Of a DNA stretch of 64,000 nucleotides, positions 43,701 to 53,451 are shown in pieces; positions within the stretch are counted from its first letter, which is position 1; each line of letters opens with the position of its first letter. Below the pieces are notes generated by a model. The model ran no database searches, was not told the DNA's origin, and was given only the letters and a program-made list of their open reading frames with translations. A program made the position numbers and the translations under genes. This DNA is from Pseudo-nitzschia pungens (lineage: Eukaryota; Bacillariophyta; Bacillariophyceae; Bacillariales; Bacillariaceae). Location: contig CM074764.1 of assembly GCA_037355855.1 (NCBI GenBank), positions 1,488,001-1,552,000 of the forward strand, read 5' to 3'.

Positions 43701-45831
43701 GCTGGACTGGAGTTGTGGTTCCATCTTCCTTCTTTGCTGCGTTGGAGCGAATCTCACCCAGTTGGTCTGGCTTGCCAGAAACTGTTTCAGTCTCCAATGA
43801 TAAAGTAGAAGTCTCCAAATGGTCCCGCAAGCCGTTCTCCTTTGATTTCAATCCAATATCCACTGAGGAGTCATGTTCTTCTCGTCTGCCATCAGTTTCT
43901 TCGCCCTCGTGGGATTCGTCGTCGTCGTCTTCGACTTTCGTGTCAAATGGCCTGTGTTCTTCAGAAGCACTGCTTTGAGCTTTCACCGGCTTCGATTCCT
44001 GTAGATTGCTCGGCTGCTCTTCTACAACGGCGTCATAATTTGCTTTCCTTTCTAGTTCCTCTTTCTTTCGTTTCTTTTCCATCGCATCTTGTTTCAATTT
44101 TCGGGCCTCCTCTAAGAAAGCTTCTTTTCTCTTTTGTTCATCATCCCCATATCGCATATACACACTTATTCCGGGTATCTCTGGTTTGGGTTTATCTGGT
44201 TCTTTTCGTTCCTCATCCGTCTCCCCCAAGTCATAGCTCTCTTTTCCACCCTCTGCTTTTCGTTTCGTTTCCTCTTCTTGCCTTGCTGCTGCTCGGGCTT
44301 CTCTTAAGCGCCTGGCCTCCTCCCTTACCGTTTCTTTTCGCTTCAGTTCCTCTTCTTCTCTTACTCTTGCTTCTCGAGCTTCCTTTTCTTTTCGTCTTCG
44401 ATCTTCAGCTTCTTCTTCTAAGCGCCTGGCCTCCTTTCTTGCTTCTTCTTCTCTTGCTGCTGCTCGGGCTTCTCTTAAGCGCCTGGCCTCCTCCCTTACC
44501 GTTTCTTTTCGCTTCAGTTCCTCTTCTTCTCTTACTCTTGCTTCTCGAGCTTCCTTTTCTTTTCGTCTTCGATCTTCAGCTTCTTCTTCTAAGCGCCTGG
44601 CCTCCTTTCTTGCTTCTTCTTCTCTTGCTGCTGCTCGGGCTTCTCTTAAGCGCCTGGCCTCCTCCCTTACCGTTTCTTTTCGCTTCAGTTCCTCTTCTTC
44701 TCTTACTCTTGCTTCTCGAGCTTCCTTTTCTTTTCGTCTTCGATCTTCAGCTTCTTCTTCTAAGCGCCTGGCCTCCTTCTTTCTTGCTTCTTCTTCTCTT
44801 GCTGCTGCTCGAGCTTCTTTTAAGCGCCTGGCCTCCTTCCTTACCGTTTCTTTTCGCTTCAGTTCCTCTTCTTCTCTTGCCCTTGCTTCTCGAGCTTCCT
44901 TTTCTTTTCGTCTTCGATCTTCAGCATCTTCTAATCGCCTGGCCTGTTGCTTTCTTGCTTCTTCTCTTGCGACTGTTTCTCGAGCCTCCTCCTCCTCCTC
45001 TCGTCGTCTCTCTAAAGCTTTCTGGCGCAAAAGCCTTGCCTCCTCCCTGAAAGATTCATTCACCCCTTGCAAATTCTGTTTTGCGTCGAGCGTTTCTTTC
45101 TTGTCGAGCTCTCTTGTTTCCAAATTCACCGAACCTTTGTTGCTCTTATTGGTTCTGACAACCGTTTCACATTCTTGTTCCTCGATTTGTTTTTCATACT
45201 CGATTTGCTTTTTTTGTAATTTTTTGTGTTCTCTCGATCCGGGTGTGCTTTTACGCAACATTTTTTCCACTTTCTTTAGCTTCTTCTTCAGCATTTCAAT
45301 CGAATGCCCTTTGTCTTCCTCCTGGTCATTTGGCTCCTCTTTCTCTCGATGTTCTTTTTCCCCTTTTTGTACTGTGATTGGTGCATATTGAGAATCAACA
45401 TAATTTGCGGTTTCGTTTTGTTCATATAACCGTTCGTCTTCCTTCATTTCAGCAGGATCGGATGCGCTATCGATAGTAGCTTGATCATCGTAAGGCTTCT
45501 CCTGATTTTGTAGCTCCGTACGATATTCAATGAGTTTCTTGTGCAATTTCTTGTATTCTTTGGATCCTACTGGGGTTTCACCTAATAACTTTTCGACTTT
45601 CTTAACTTTCTTTTTCAGCATCTCAGCAGAGTACCTCCCCGGTGAAGCGGACCTTTGTTTGCCCATCGGCACAGATCCTGTAGGATTAGGAATGACAGCG
45701 ACTTTGTCATCAAGTTTTGCCAAACGTAAGCGCATCGCTTGTGCCTCGTCTTTCAATGACATGCGCCTCTCATTCTTTCTCCGTCTATCAGAGTTCCCAG
45801 CCTTAGGGACATCCTCGATTTCTTCAAACAT
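40732..45831 (-). CDS. Large coiled-coil/tandem-repeat protein with duplicated unknown C-terminal domain
   Basis: One uninterrupted frame of 1699 residues from the first ATG (45831). I do not recognise the family. The N-terminus has two copies of an EMLKKK(V/L)KKVEK helical segment about 40 residues long. Next comes a highly charged Arg/Glu coiled coil with four near-identical 57-residue repeats (DRRRKEKEAREARVREEEEL type). Then come nine 31-residue repeats (RPKPSFLDDIRSKA type). The C-terminal third is two copies of a roughly 270-residue domain. Each has TPNGKTLPKA(F/L)A(R/K)KFKRTNI, MRTTGLTLTERRA and GNQCP(L/I)KAD, and closes with GDYGY. No signal peptide, membrane segment or enzyme motif is seen. 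A cytoskeletal or scaffold role is possible but not shown. Confidence 0.85.
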   Translation of the reverse strand: MFEEIEDVPKAGNSDRRRKNERRMSLKDEAQAMRLRLAKLDDKVAVIPNPTGSVPMGKQRSASPGRYSAEMLKKKVKKVEKLLGETPVGSKEYKKLHKKLIEYRTELQNQEKPYDDQATIDSASDPAEMKEDERLYEQNETANYVDSQYAPITVQKGEKEHREKEEPNDQEEDKGHSIEMLKKKLKKVEKMLRKSTPGSREHKKLQKKQIEYEKQIEEQECETVVRTNKSNKGSVNLETRELDKKETLDAKQNLQGVNESFREEARLLRQKALERRREEEEEARETVAREEARKQQARRLEDAEDRRRKEKEAREARAREEEELKRKETVRKEARRLKEARAAAREEEARKKEARRLEEEAEDRRRKEKEAREARVREEEELKRKETVREEARRLREARAAAREEEARKEARRLEEEAEDRRRKEKEAREARVREEEELKRKETVREEARRLREARAAAREEEARKEARRLEEEAEDRRRKEKEAREARVREEEELKRKETVREEARRLREARAAARQEEETKRKAEGGKESYDLGETDEERKEPDKPKPEIPGISVYMRYGDDEQKRKEAFLEEARKLKQDAMEKKRKKEELERKANYDAVVEEQPSNLQESKPVKAQSSASEEHRPFDTKVEDDDDESHEGEETDGRREEHDSSVDIGLKSKENGLRDHLETSTLSLETETVSGKPDQLGEIRSNAAKKEDGTTTPVQQPSTQRPKPSFLDDIRSKAEKKENDTLAPVQQPSMQRPKPSFLDDIRSKAAKKEEDTPVPVQQPSTQRPKPSFLDDIRSKAEKKENDTLAPVQQPSMQRPKPSFLDDIRSKAAKKEEDTPVPVQQPSTQRPKPSFLDDIRSKAEKKENDTLASVQQPSTQRPKPSFLDDIRSKAAKKEEGTSTPVLQPSMQKPKLGFFSQIRSKAKREEEGTPAPVQQPSMQKPKLGFLSQIRSKAKKEEDTPAPVQQPSTQRPKLGFLTEIRSKSESMNEERQLGSSIQSAKTGVDQNSDSLHEEIQMTQQPLNETSGTHPPGPRTDDGVSNTGTKREEPSKDYLDLRALPEPYSNNTKKILGELEANEIRQKRLERSLMQNGIPISEDISYDVAKDKIAEITESMKALSTVEMDSYAMEKKYFHLEEQLSKYTTALMLTDEYAEESRRLEQEWDDSIESDNIAAIEMIRSHMPVKIRHMTEEQLSTVETPNGKTLPKAFARKFKRTNILQLIRVDPEDIEMMHPSLLEGMRTTGLTLTERRALHHHLRDIVERWAEKKADPSIEKKWQWYQMLRSKFKETLNAYLRCVNQYGPPGDHQYAKRNDPSAGGCPLLGNQCPLKADAAFDYSGDYGYTKDAIYENSSNPSGSKKQLENEITQSKKKLSETSMSSEAIILQEYRSRLRLDPDETEVDKKLLRELYHSTKRTQTLEKQLRQAGLTLPDEDIPYSVAKTRVAELTEELKKIAVDMGSTSDAKQIAKFERTFEEISQQLEKYTSALMLTKEWAQEQKAKELQWEIDVSARNQESLRKVRRHMPVDIKNMSESSLATDLTPNGKTLPKALAKKFKRTNILMILRTEPSVIEQMHPSSLEAMRTTGLTLTERRAIHEHLKEVAPKWKAMTGDKMCERKWMWHASLLSKLKEMLEKYDKHVEQYGPPENHNCTLIGNQCPIKADLVMDYNGDYGYPEGAEYEQQAVAKSNLLSMEELEKRRREDDFGY
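42925..43760 (-). repeat. 31-residue tandem repeat block (coding)
   Basis: Nine 93-bp units encode variants of RPKPSFLDDIRSKA plus an acidic/Thr-Pro linker. Two versions alternate (AEKKEN and AAKKEE), so the recent duplication unit is a 186-bp pair. The last three units diverge to KLGF(F/L)(S/T). Near-identical DNA between the middle pairs points to recent unequal exchange. Confidence 0.85.
44270..44940 (-). repeat. 57-residue charged coiled-coil repeat block (coding)
   Basis: Four 171-bp units encode the DRRRKEKEAREA, EEEELKRKETV, EEARRLREARAAA pattern. The three units nearest the 3' end of the block are almost identical in DNA. The complementary strand is open in the same region and yields a spurious Leu-rich frame. 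Confidence 0.85.
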
Positions 45832-45847
45832 CGTCAGGCTACAATGC

Positions 45848-45852
<5 letters not shown>

Positions 45853-45882
<30 letters not shown>
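45853..45882. repeat. (CT)n microsatellite
   Basis: A run of about fifteen CT dinucleotides lies just upstream of the large repeat-protein ATG, probably in its 5' leader (GA-repeat in the mRNA sense). Confidence 0.9.
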
Positions 45883-45884
<2 letters not shown>

Positions 45885-46989
45885 AATGGTGAGGATTGAA
45901 CTTCTTTGCTCTGACGACTGAAGTTCATTCTCGCTTGTACTAGTACAAGTAAGTTACGTCCTCGTAATTACAGAAATGTTCATGGACTTCAAAACTTCAT
46001 GGGGGTAGAAGAAATACTAAATAATACTTCGGTAAGGTTACTAGTACGGTAGGAGTCAAAACTGGCACATGACTAAGGAAGTTTACTCGCATGGCATATC
46101 TACAAAGAACGAGAATATCATGAAAGATCGATTAGTAGCACATCGTACGGGAAGTTAGCCACTGATGTTCGACATGCTTTACGAGTAATGACCGTTGTTG
46201 GGAAATAATGAATGAACCTCAATCAGGCATAATAACATTACTGTAGCGTACGTCTAAATTTACTCGTATGCGCAATGCTTAGTATGATTAAGATTCTTGT
46301 ACAAGATTGCAGAAGCACCAAAAAATAAAGGGATAAAAAAAATAATTATGAGAAGAGGAAGTAAAACTCCTTGCCTAAGACTTACTGTACCGGTAGTAAT
46401 TGGCCACCAAGAATGCTGTCACTTTTAATTTATTGAATTTTGTAGAATTTGTACAGGGCTTGCGTAGGTTGGAAATGAAAGGCTAACTAAGGAGAACCGT
46501 GGCTCATTGACCAAGTCACCTGTGGCAATGCCAGTTGTTACTGCTATTTCTTGACATTTATTTGGTACTCTGCCAGTAGAATGTAACTTTTAATAGAGAC
46601 TTTACTTGTTATTAAGGTGAGTTATCACGTCTTAGCAAGGGGAAAACTGTCACTAAAAAATTGTTCAAAATGATGATTATACCTTCTGGAACTGAAAAAA
46701 ATATTTTGCGCAGACTGTGCAATTTTAGGTCGACTTTGTCAACGCTCATCCCCTTTTTGGAACACAATTTTAGGGGGATAAACTTGCATTTTTTTCGCAC
46801 TTTTTTGGAGACCAAAAAGTGCAAGTTTTCACAGGACTAAAAATTCCGCACTTTTTCAACTCACATTAAATGCAAGTTTTCTTCAAGGGACCAAAAAGGT
46901 GCAAGTTTTCTTCACAATTTTTTTTTTCTAAAATATGCCTCTATTATTAGCAAATTGCACCTCATTTACAAAAAAAACAAATCCACTCT

Positions 46990-47433
46990 GTCGGTGCGCC
47001 TCTCTTAGCAAATTGACTCAATCGTTGCATCTCTCTTAGCAAATTGACTCCCTCGTTGCGCCTCTCTTAGCAAATTGACTCAATCGTTGCGCCTCTCTTA
47101 GCAAAACTCCATCATTGCACCTCTCTTAGCAAATTGACTCCGTCGTTGCGCCTCTCTTAGCAAATCGACTCCATCATTGCACCTCTCTTAGCAAATCAAC
47201 TGACTCCCTTGTTGTTGCGCCTCTCTTAGCAAATCGACTCCATCATTGCACCTCTCTTAGCAAATCAACTGACTCCCTTGTCGTTGCACCTCTCTTAACA
47301 ACTCGACTGACTCCCTCGTCGTTGCACCTCTCTTAGCAAATCGACTCTGTTGTTGTACCTCTCTTAGCAAATTGACTGACTCCCTCATCGTTGCACCTCT
47401 CTTAGCAAATCTGTGCCTCTATTAACAATTTGA
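46990..47433. repeat. Minisatellite of CTCTCTTAGCAAAT units
   Basis: About fifteen tandem copies of a unit near 27-33 bp are present. The core is TTGC(G/A)CCTCTCTTAGCAAAT followed by a variable TGACTC or CGACTCC spacer. Unit length varies by insertion of GACTCCCT blocks, so it is an old, heterogeneous array. No protein is encoded. Confidence 0.85.
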
Positions 47434-47802
47434 CTCGGTAGAGTTTTTTTTTGAAAATTTTGTTGAAAACACTAGTACAGGTAGTGTTGTAACACTCTAG
47501 GGTAGAAATTAGATGGAGTGGTACACGATAGAGGTATTTTAAAGATAAAATGTTAATAAATTATGTTTGAAAGAGAATGGTTGAATACTTTACAAGATGG
47601 GAATGATTTCTTGAGTATGGAATGAATGAGCGATTGAACAATAATAATGTTCGTCGGGCATAATATCAATAATCAGCGAGTCATGGGAATCTTTGTTTAT
47701 CTTGATATTTGAGTATCCAATCAGTATCCGTTGTATGTGTGTATATACTGAACATACATACATGAATACCATATATATTGGAGATTGGAGTACTTGCAGG
47801 AT

Positions 47803-47925
47803 TTAAGAAAAGTCACATTTTTCTGCTGAAAACTTGCATTTTGTTAAGAAAAGTCGCATTTTTCTGCTGAAAACTTGCATTTTGTTAAGAAAAGTCGCAT
47901 TTTTCTGCTGAAAACTCGCGGTTCT
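47803..47925. repeat. Three tandem 41-bp repeats
   Basis: Units start TTAAGAAAAGTC and run through TTTTTCTGCTGAAAAC to GCATTTTG. The first two differ by one base; the third diverges at its end. Confidence 0.9.
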
Positions 47926-48639
47926 TGCTGTATGTATGTGTTTTTTTGGAGCAAAAATGCGAGTTTTTCAGTCCCATGAAAACCGCACTTTTTCCAATCC
48001 CAAAAAATGCAAGTTTCTTTTGGAGAGATAGTATATTTAAGGGGATACCCTCAAACTGACTAACTGGAATAAGAAAATTGCAAGGTCCACGCACAAAAAA
48101 CTATCTTTGTTCCAGAAGGTCCTTAGATCGAAGATGTAACATGCTAGCGTAGGTAGTATGTTACGAATGAATAATTAACCGAATCCCACACGGGAATTGT
48201 GTTACATATATATATAGGATATTAATGTACGTATATTTGATGTGTACAAAACAGGCATGCAGGAAGAGCGATTATACGATTAAGGTTGCATATCAGGTAT
48301 ATGTTATATACAAGGATGTATATCATATGAAGAAGTCACGATGACATCATCGCTCATTATTTCCTATCTTTTAATTTGGATCCCATCTCGTAAAGTATAA
48401 CAACACACTTTTCAAATACTACTCCAAATTTTTCTACCTTAGAGTGTTACAGAAGAATGATAGAATAGGTTGAAAAATGTACATTGTTTCTTCTACTGTT
48501 TGTTTTGGGTTTAACTATTCACTTTATTTATCTCTAAAGGAAAATATGAGAACTTTTCTGTCTGACAAAATATTTTGCTCTTTCTTTGTTATTCACTTCA
48601 ACTTCACCTTCATTGTACTGGTACATTTGCTAGGCAATA

Positions 48640-49322
48640 CTTCCTCTGTTCCGAAATAACTGAATTATGACTGATATGTGTGCGTTCCTAACAACTGAAT
48701 GTCTGCCGTACAACTAAGTAGAAAATGTACCAAGAAAATAAAAACTTTAAAAAATAAATTGACAGGAATACGTACACAATGGCTAATTTTGCATGTGATC
48801 AATCCGATTAACAATTTGATCAATCCAATTTAATTTTTTTGCAAAAAACACACACAAAAAACTCGATCAAATGCACGATCGAAAAAAAACTGGCAAAAAC
48901 TCCGTTTTTAAGCGTACGTTGGGTCCCTCGTAGACCCAAAAAATGCAAATGGGACACCCCACCCGGGCTATAAAATGGGTCTCTTTGGAATAGAAGTGAA
49001 GGTACAAGAACTCTCTTCTTGTTTCTATTACCTATTGCTAGACAAAAGTTTAGTGTCTCAGCTTTCCAAAGAACCTTCCTAGAGGTTCAAATGCCAGGTG
49101 GAAAAGTTCAACCGGTGAAATCACATTTGCAGGGCTGGACAGTCCCTGTTCAAGTCCCAATGAAAGGTAGACCAATACCACTGATGTAACCAGTGTCTAA
49201 CCAGGCATAAGGACGTAGTTTAGGAGAGTTTAACCTAAAAAGAACGATTTGAATTGGTTGAAAATTGATCGATAGTCAATGTTGTATGTGCTAGGTGGTC
49301 AGTTATTTCGGAACAGAGGACG
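48640..49322. mobile_element. Stowaway/mariner-like non-autonomous element (683 bp)
   Basis: Terminal inverted repeats of 24 bp begin C(T/G)TCCTCTGTTCCGAAAT at both ends, with one mismatch, and are flanked on each side by TA, the Tc1/mariner target duplication. The end sequence resembles plant Stowaway MITE termini. Inside is no transposase. There is a TATA-like GCTATAAAATGGG at about 48968 and two B-box-like words (GAGGTTCAAATG, TGTTCAAGTCCC). Confidence 0.75.
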
Positions 49323-50029
49323 TACTTTGTAACAACTTTTCTCTCGTGCATCCTCGTTTGAACATGTTCTGTAAATCAATTAGGGGAAAGGAGAAAATTT
49401 TTGTTGAATCTCAAAAACATGAAAAGAAAATTGGACACTTAACCATTGTTTTCTAACTTCTGCGGTTGTGTACGTGTAAGATTACCGTCACTTACTTGAC
49501 AATAACTTTACTAGTTTCAGACGTACGGGAATAGTAATGAGAGGTCAAAATTCTCGGATGATTTTAGTCCGACACATCATTCTTTTCGATCTTTCAATTG
49601 CCTTTTGGCGTGTGCTGTGCACGATCTTTGCGAGTTTGACACGCACCAATACAAGATGTTCGAATTTCTGATTGGTTGAAAGTCGCGGGCACACTATCCA
49701 TAAATACTATAAATACAGATGGGATATGCTCACTAAGCGCAATGGATGGACGAAATGTGATACGACAACTTTTGATGCAGGTTCACCGTTCACAGAGAAA
49801 TCTGAAGTAAGTTACGGTAAACCTTACGATACTACGAACTACATACTGTATTTTGGAAATCTATCTTTCGAAGTCAGTCCCATAGAAGAGCAGACGCAAC
49901 GATTATCCACGAGCCTCCACTGGTGACTTTCTCGAATTCTTGCTTCGCAATCGTCATACCAATACAACTATCAGCAATCTTCACTCCAAAACCGAATCCA
50001 GTGTTATATCTGGTTTTTACTCTGTAACC
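49323..50029. other. Promoter/leader of phytotransferrin-like gene
   Basis: It contains TATA-like CTATAAATACAG at about 49708, some 320 bp before the ATG used. An open frame at 49672-49926 (+) falls in this likely leader and has no recognisable domain, so I do not call it a gene. No iron-response element could be named with confidence. Confidence 0.4.
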
Positions 50030-51975
50030 ATGACGGTTTTTGTTGCTTCGGTTGTTGCACTTCTTCTCCTTGTAACCCCGGCACGGTCATCGACCTTGCG
50101 ATCCACTCCCCAGGATGATCGGCGCCTTTCTTACGAGCTCATAGCAAACTATGAGCCCAGATCCTCGGTAACAGATATCGTGAGTTTGTTTTGTCGACTT
50201 GATTTTCATTCTTGTCACTTGATATATGCGGAAAAGATACTACCTCTTTCTTTCACGGCCTAACAAAATTTTGATGAACTGCTGTCTCATATCCAATGCG
50301 ATACAGAATGCTATCGACCTCGACCAAGCAGCCATGGAAGATCAGCTCGCAATCAGAAACATTGTAGCGTGGAAGAACGCTGAAGAAATTTACAAGAATG
50401 GTGGTCATTCAAAATCGGTCGCAATGATTACTCTGTCCACTCCCCTTGCTGGCGCCTTGAAGAAATTTACTCCCGTCACCGGCCAAAACTCTGGTGGCGC
50501 CACTGTGTATGGCCAAGTGTACGACGACTACGCGAATGGCGCAACCACTGTAGGGATACAATACACGGTGATTGATATCCAGGAGTCTTACGTGGAATGT
50601 CAGGTGGGTGGTCTTGTCAAACCAAACACCGTAGGGTGCTTCGCGGCCACTGGAACAATGACCATCGATGGGAAATCATACGATTACACGTACGATCCGA
50701 AGACAGCAAATGTAAACAAAATAACTCTACGAAAGTTCAGCACCGACGCCGAATCGAAGATGTACCGGTGTGATGACTGCCCGTATGCCACGTACCAGAA
50801 ATTCAGAGATTACTATGGATGGTTTGATTATGCCGATAGGTGGATCATGGCTGCGTTTGATGGTGTAGACACTGAATTGGCCAGAGGAAATGGTAAGTGG
50901 AACGGCTGGGCTTGTCTAGTTTGATCGTGCGCGATGACAGACATTCTCTTATGGCTCGTCTCGACTTTTCTTTCTAGCAAACTTTGCTGCTTACGGTTGG
51001 ATAGGAAGAGACGAAGCAATTAAAAAAGGAACAGCGTACATGAGTGTATGGATGTGGGTAATCAAGCTGATGGAAGACGCGCTTAGTAAGTGTGAAACTA
51101 TTAAGTGCGAAGAAAGCGGCTGCAACAGCGGCGCTTTGCGTAGCTGGGATTCAGCGGTTGCATCGTACACAGGCAGCTTAGAGGGAAGTAATGGATCGGG
51201 TTCTGGAAAGTTACTCTACGCACTCGCCGACAAGCGTTGCGAAAATTTCAGAACTTGTGGAGAACAAGCACAGAGTGCGGAGGGATCTTCTCATGTAAAT
51301 ATCAACATTATCCGCAATTTTGCTTATGGATCGAGATTGATTCAGGCTGGAATGTGCGCCGAAGCTAAACCGCACAAAGAACACATTGAAAAACTTATGA
51401 CTGTTCCCCTTATCCAGGGCACACTTCGGTACGCTTACATCACTAGCACTGATGAAAAGGCTGGTGACAAGGCGGAGCTGGAAGGAGCAACCTTTGCCGC
51501 TGCTGTCCTACCAATCGTCTATGCCTGTGACGAAGACGCAGCAAACACAATCTACAAAAATATGAAGACAGGCCAAGCCGGCTCTGCAAGTTTTCCGGAG
51601 GTCAAAGCCGCATTCGAATCAGTTTATAGCTGTATGGGTATTGATGGTCGTTCTGTAGGCGGTCTTTGGAATAAAGATACTGAAAGTTATTATTATGGTG
51701 CGAAGCCCGTTGGCACCTCACGGTCCAAGTCAAAGCTCCCTTTGATTATCGGGTGTCTTGCAGGCGGACTTGCACTTGGTGTCATTCTCTACGCTGCTGC
51801 GTCCAAGTTTGGTAATAGCGGTAAGGCGCTTGTGGGAGAAAAGGAAGATCCTTTGGGCTTATCTGAGGAGGATGATAACCAAGGAGGACGGGATCCAGAA
51901 ACTGTAACCGCTGGGAATGAGGAAGATCCTTTGCCTGCCACCAACAGTGAAATGGAGCCCGTTGAAATTAGTTAA
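50030..51975 (+). CDS. Phytotransferrin/FEA1-like iron-assimilation surface protein
   Basis: Three exons fit: 50030-50179, 50307-50892 and 50978-51975. GTGAGT and GTAAGT donors give 577 residues. A clear signal peptide (MTVFVASVVALLLLVTPARS) starts it. A single membrane helix near 499-520 (LIIGCLAGGLALGVILYAA) and a short acidic cytosolic tail end it, so it is a type I surface protein. The ectodomain has paired cysteines and an FEA1-like block: MTVPLIQGTLRYAYI, then FAAAVLPIVYACDEDAA and VKAAFESVYSCMGI. That pattern recalls the algal Fe-assimilation proteins, including diatom ISIP2A, which binds ferric iron with carbonate at the cell surface. Family placement rests on remembered motifs; iron binding is inferred. 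Confidence 0.68.
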
Positions 51976-53451
51976 AGAAATGGGCTATTGTGTTCAAGTG
52001 AATGAATCATATTTTCAACAATTAGAAAACTTTTTTGTGAGAATTACTAAATATTCTGTCAGTTGTATGAATGAAAGGAGATCAAAGTATTGTTTATTTT
52101 AACATCATCTTTTCTTCTCCCGAAAATAAATTTACCTTCAGGTACGTACATTACGGAACAAAGACAGTTCACACTGCCACTTGTAGCAATGCCTTTTTGC
52201 CATACATAGGGTTTACTACCGTGTGGTCCAGCCCTGTCTCGCGTGCTACGAAAGTCGTTAGTTTCGGCAAAGCGAAACGGTGCGCAGATAACGGGGACAC
52301 GACCTGTTAGAAGCGCAATTGCGTTGTGATAAGGGAAGATTTTGAAGGAAACATTAAGAGCAGCAGCACCACCACCAAAGTTGATACAGGACGACGCCAG
52401 CTAGGCTAGAGCACGTATGCCTACTAGTACTACGCAAGTGAACTTTATGATCTAGCACTACCTCATCTACTTCGCATGATTCTAATACTACCGAGTACTA
52501 CAACAAGTAACGGAATTAAACCTAACGAGTTACTACAGGACTCTGCCAGCACTCCGTGCACCACTGTTGTTATTTCTGTTCCCTCTATTGCTGACGAGCA
52601 ATATCTTTATAGTTTATCAGACCTAGGTCTTGGCGTTGGAAAGAACACTTACGATGCCATGACGCTGGCTAGAGGGTGGACAAAAGCCAAACGCTTGATC
52701 AGCGACAGCATCTGAGTTCCTTTGATCCGAGGGTCGTATCCGGACGACTTGGATCAAAGTTTCCTGGATGTAAAGGAACCATCTGCTGGATGTAAAACTC
52801 AGTCGCTGTCTGACATCGTACGGCTCCTAAAGTTAAGTAAATGGAGCAACCTCGTCTGTTGATTCGTAATCATCCGGGGCCTAGACGAGACCCATTCTAG
52901 GTCTACGAAACAGAGCAGGGTGGTGGCACCACCAAGTCTCAGCTCGGGGCAAAAGGGGGGATGACCAAAGTTAGGAATGACCTCATCAGCAGAACGGCTG
53001 CAGCGAAGTGATGGAACGAGCTGCAAGACAGAGCAGTGGAGTAGTAATCACAGCTGAAGTTGCGATTGCCTGTAGACGCGATTCAACTGCTGTTGGTGGA
53101 TTGCAGCCACGGGATGCCCTTGACCGGAGAGAGTAGCTCTCACAATCACTTGAACACTACAGTACAGCAACCAAATCGATCAGAATATTCCAATTGTCTT
53201 TCTTTTCGATTGGAATCTGCGTTTCCTGGTGTCAAAAGATTGCCATTCTTCTGAATAGATAGGGTGTCAATTTCTCAGAAGAACTGAAGATTGCGACGTT
53301 CGCAAATATTATTATGTTGGTGTTAGACTGATGTTAGGGGTTCAAGAATAGTTTCTGTATTCTCAGTCATACTAATTGACTCTTTTTTCCTTCGTTTGTG
53401 CGATGATACCATTTATTCAGCATATCATTTACTGACAACAAAGAAAACTCT
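51976..53451. other. Convergent intergenic region
   Basis: 3' spacer between the phytotransferrin-like gene (+) and the ankyrin-kinase gene (-). Short open frames at 52476-52715 and 53060-53254 lack recognisable features. The stretch 52720-53130 is GC-richer than its flanks and may be an element relic, but no ends or domains support this. Confidence 0.35.

Larger units (their letters stand above)
45832..48639. other. Gene-poor, repeat-rich region
   Basis: It contains a CT microsatellite, two minisatellites (listed separately) and scattered TGCAAGTTTTC and GCATTTTT words shared between 46780-46930 and 47810-48020. The shared words suggest related, degraded element ends. No coding frame is convincing. 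Confidence 0.45.

Noticed and set aside
42950..45050. Long plus-strand frames of 342 and 402 codons, Leu/Pro/Trp-rich
   Set aside because: They are complements of the Arg/Glu and Phe-Leu-Asp-Asp repeat arrays of the real minus-strand gene; composition is explained entirely by the repeats.
46990..47433. CRISPR-like array
   Set aside because: Repeats and spacers are not of regular length, spacers are similar to each other, and the genome is nuclear eukaryotic; it is a minisatellite.
48960..49250. Possible tRNA-derived SINE inside the TA-flanked element
   Set aside because: Two B-box-like words exist but no matching A box at the right distance and no tRNA fold; kept only as a remark.
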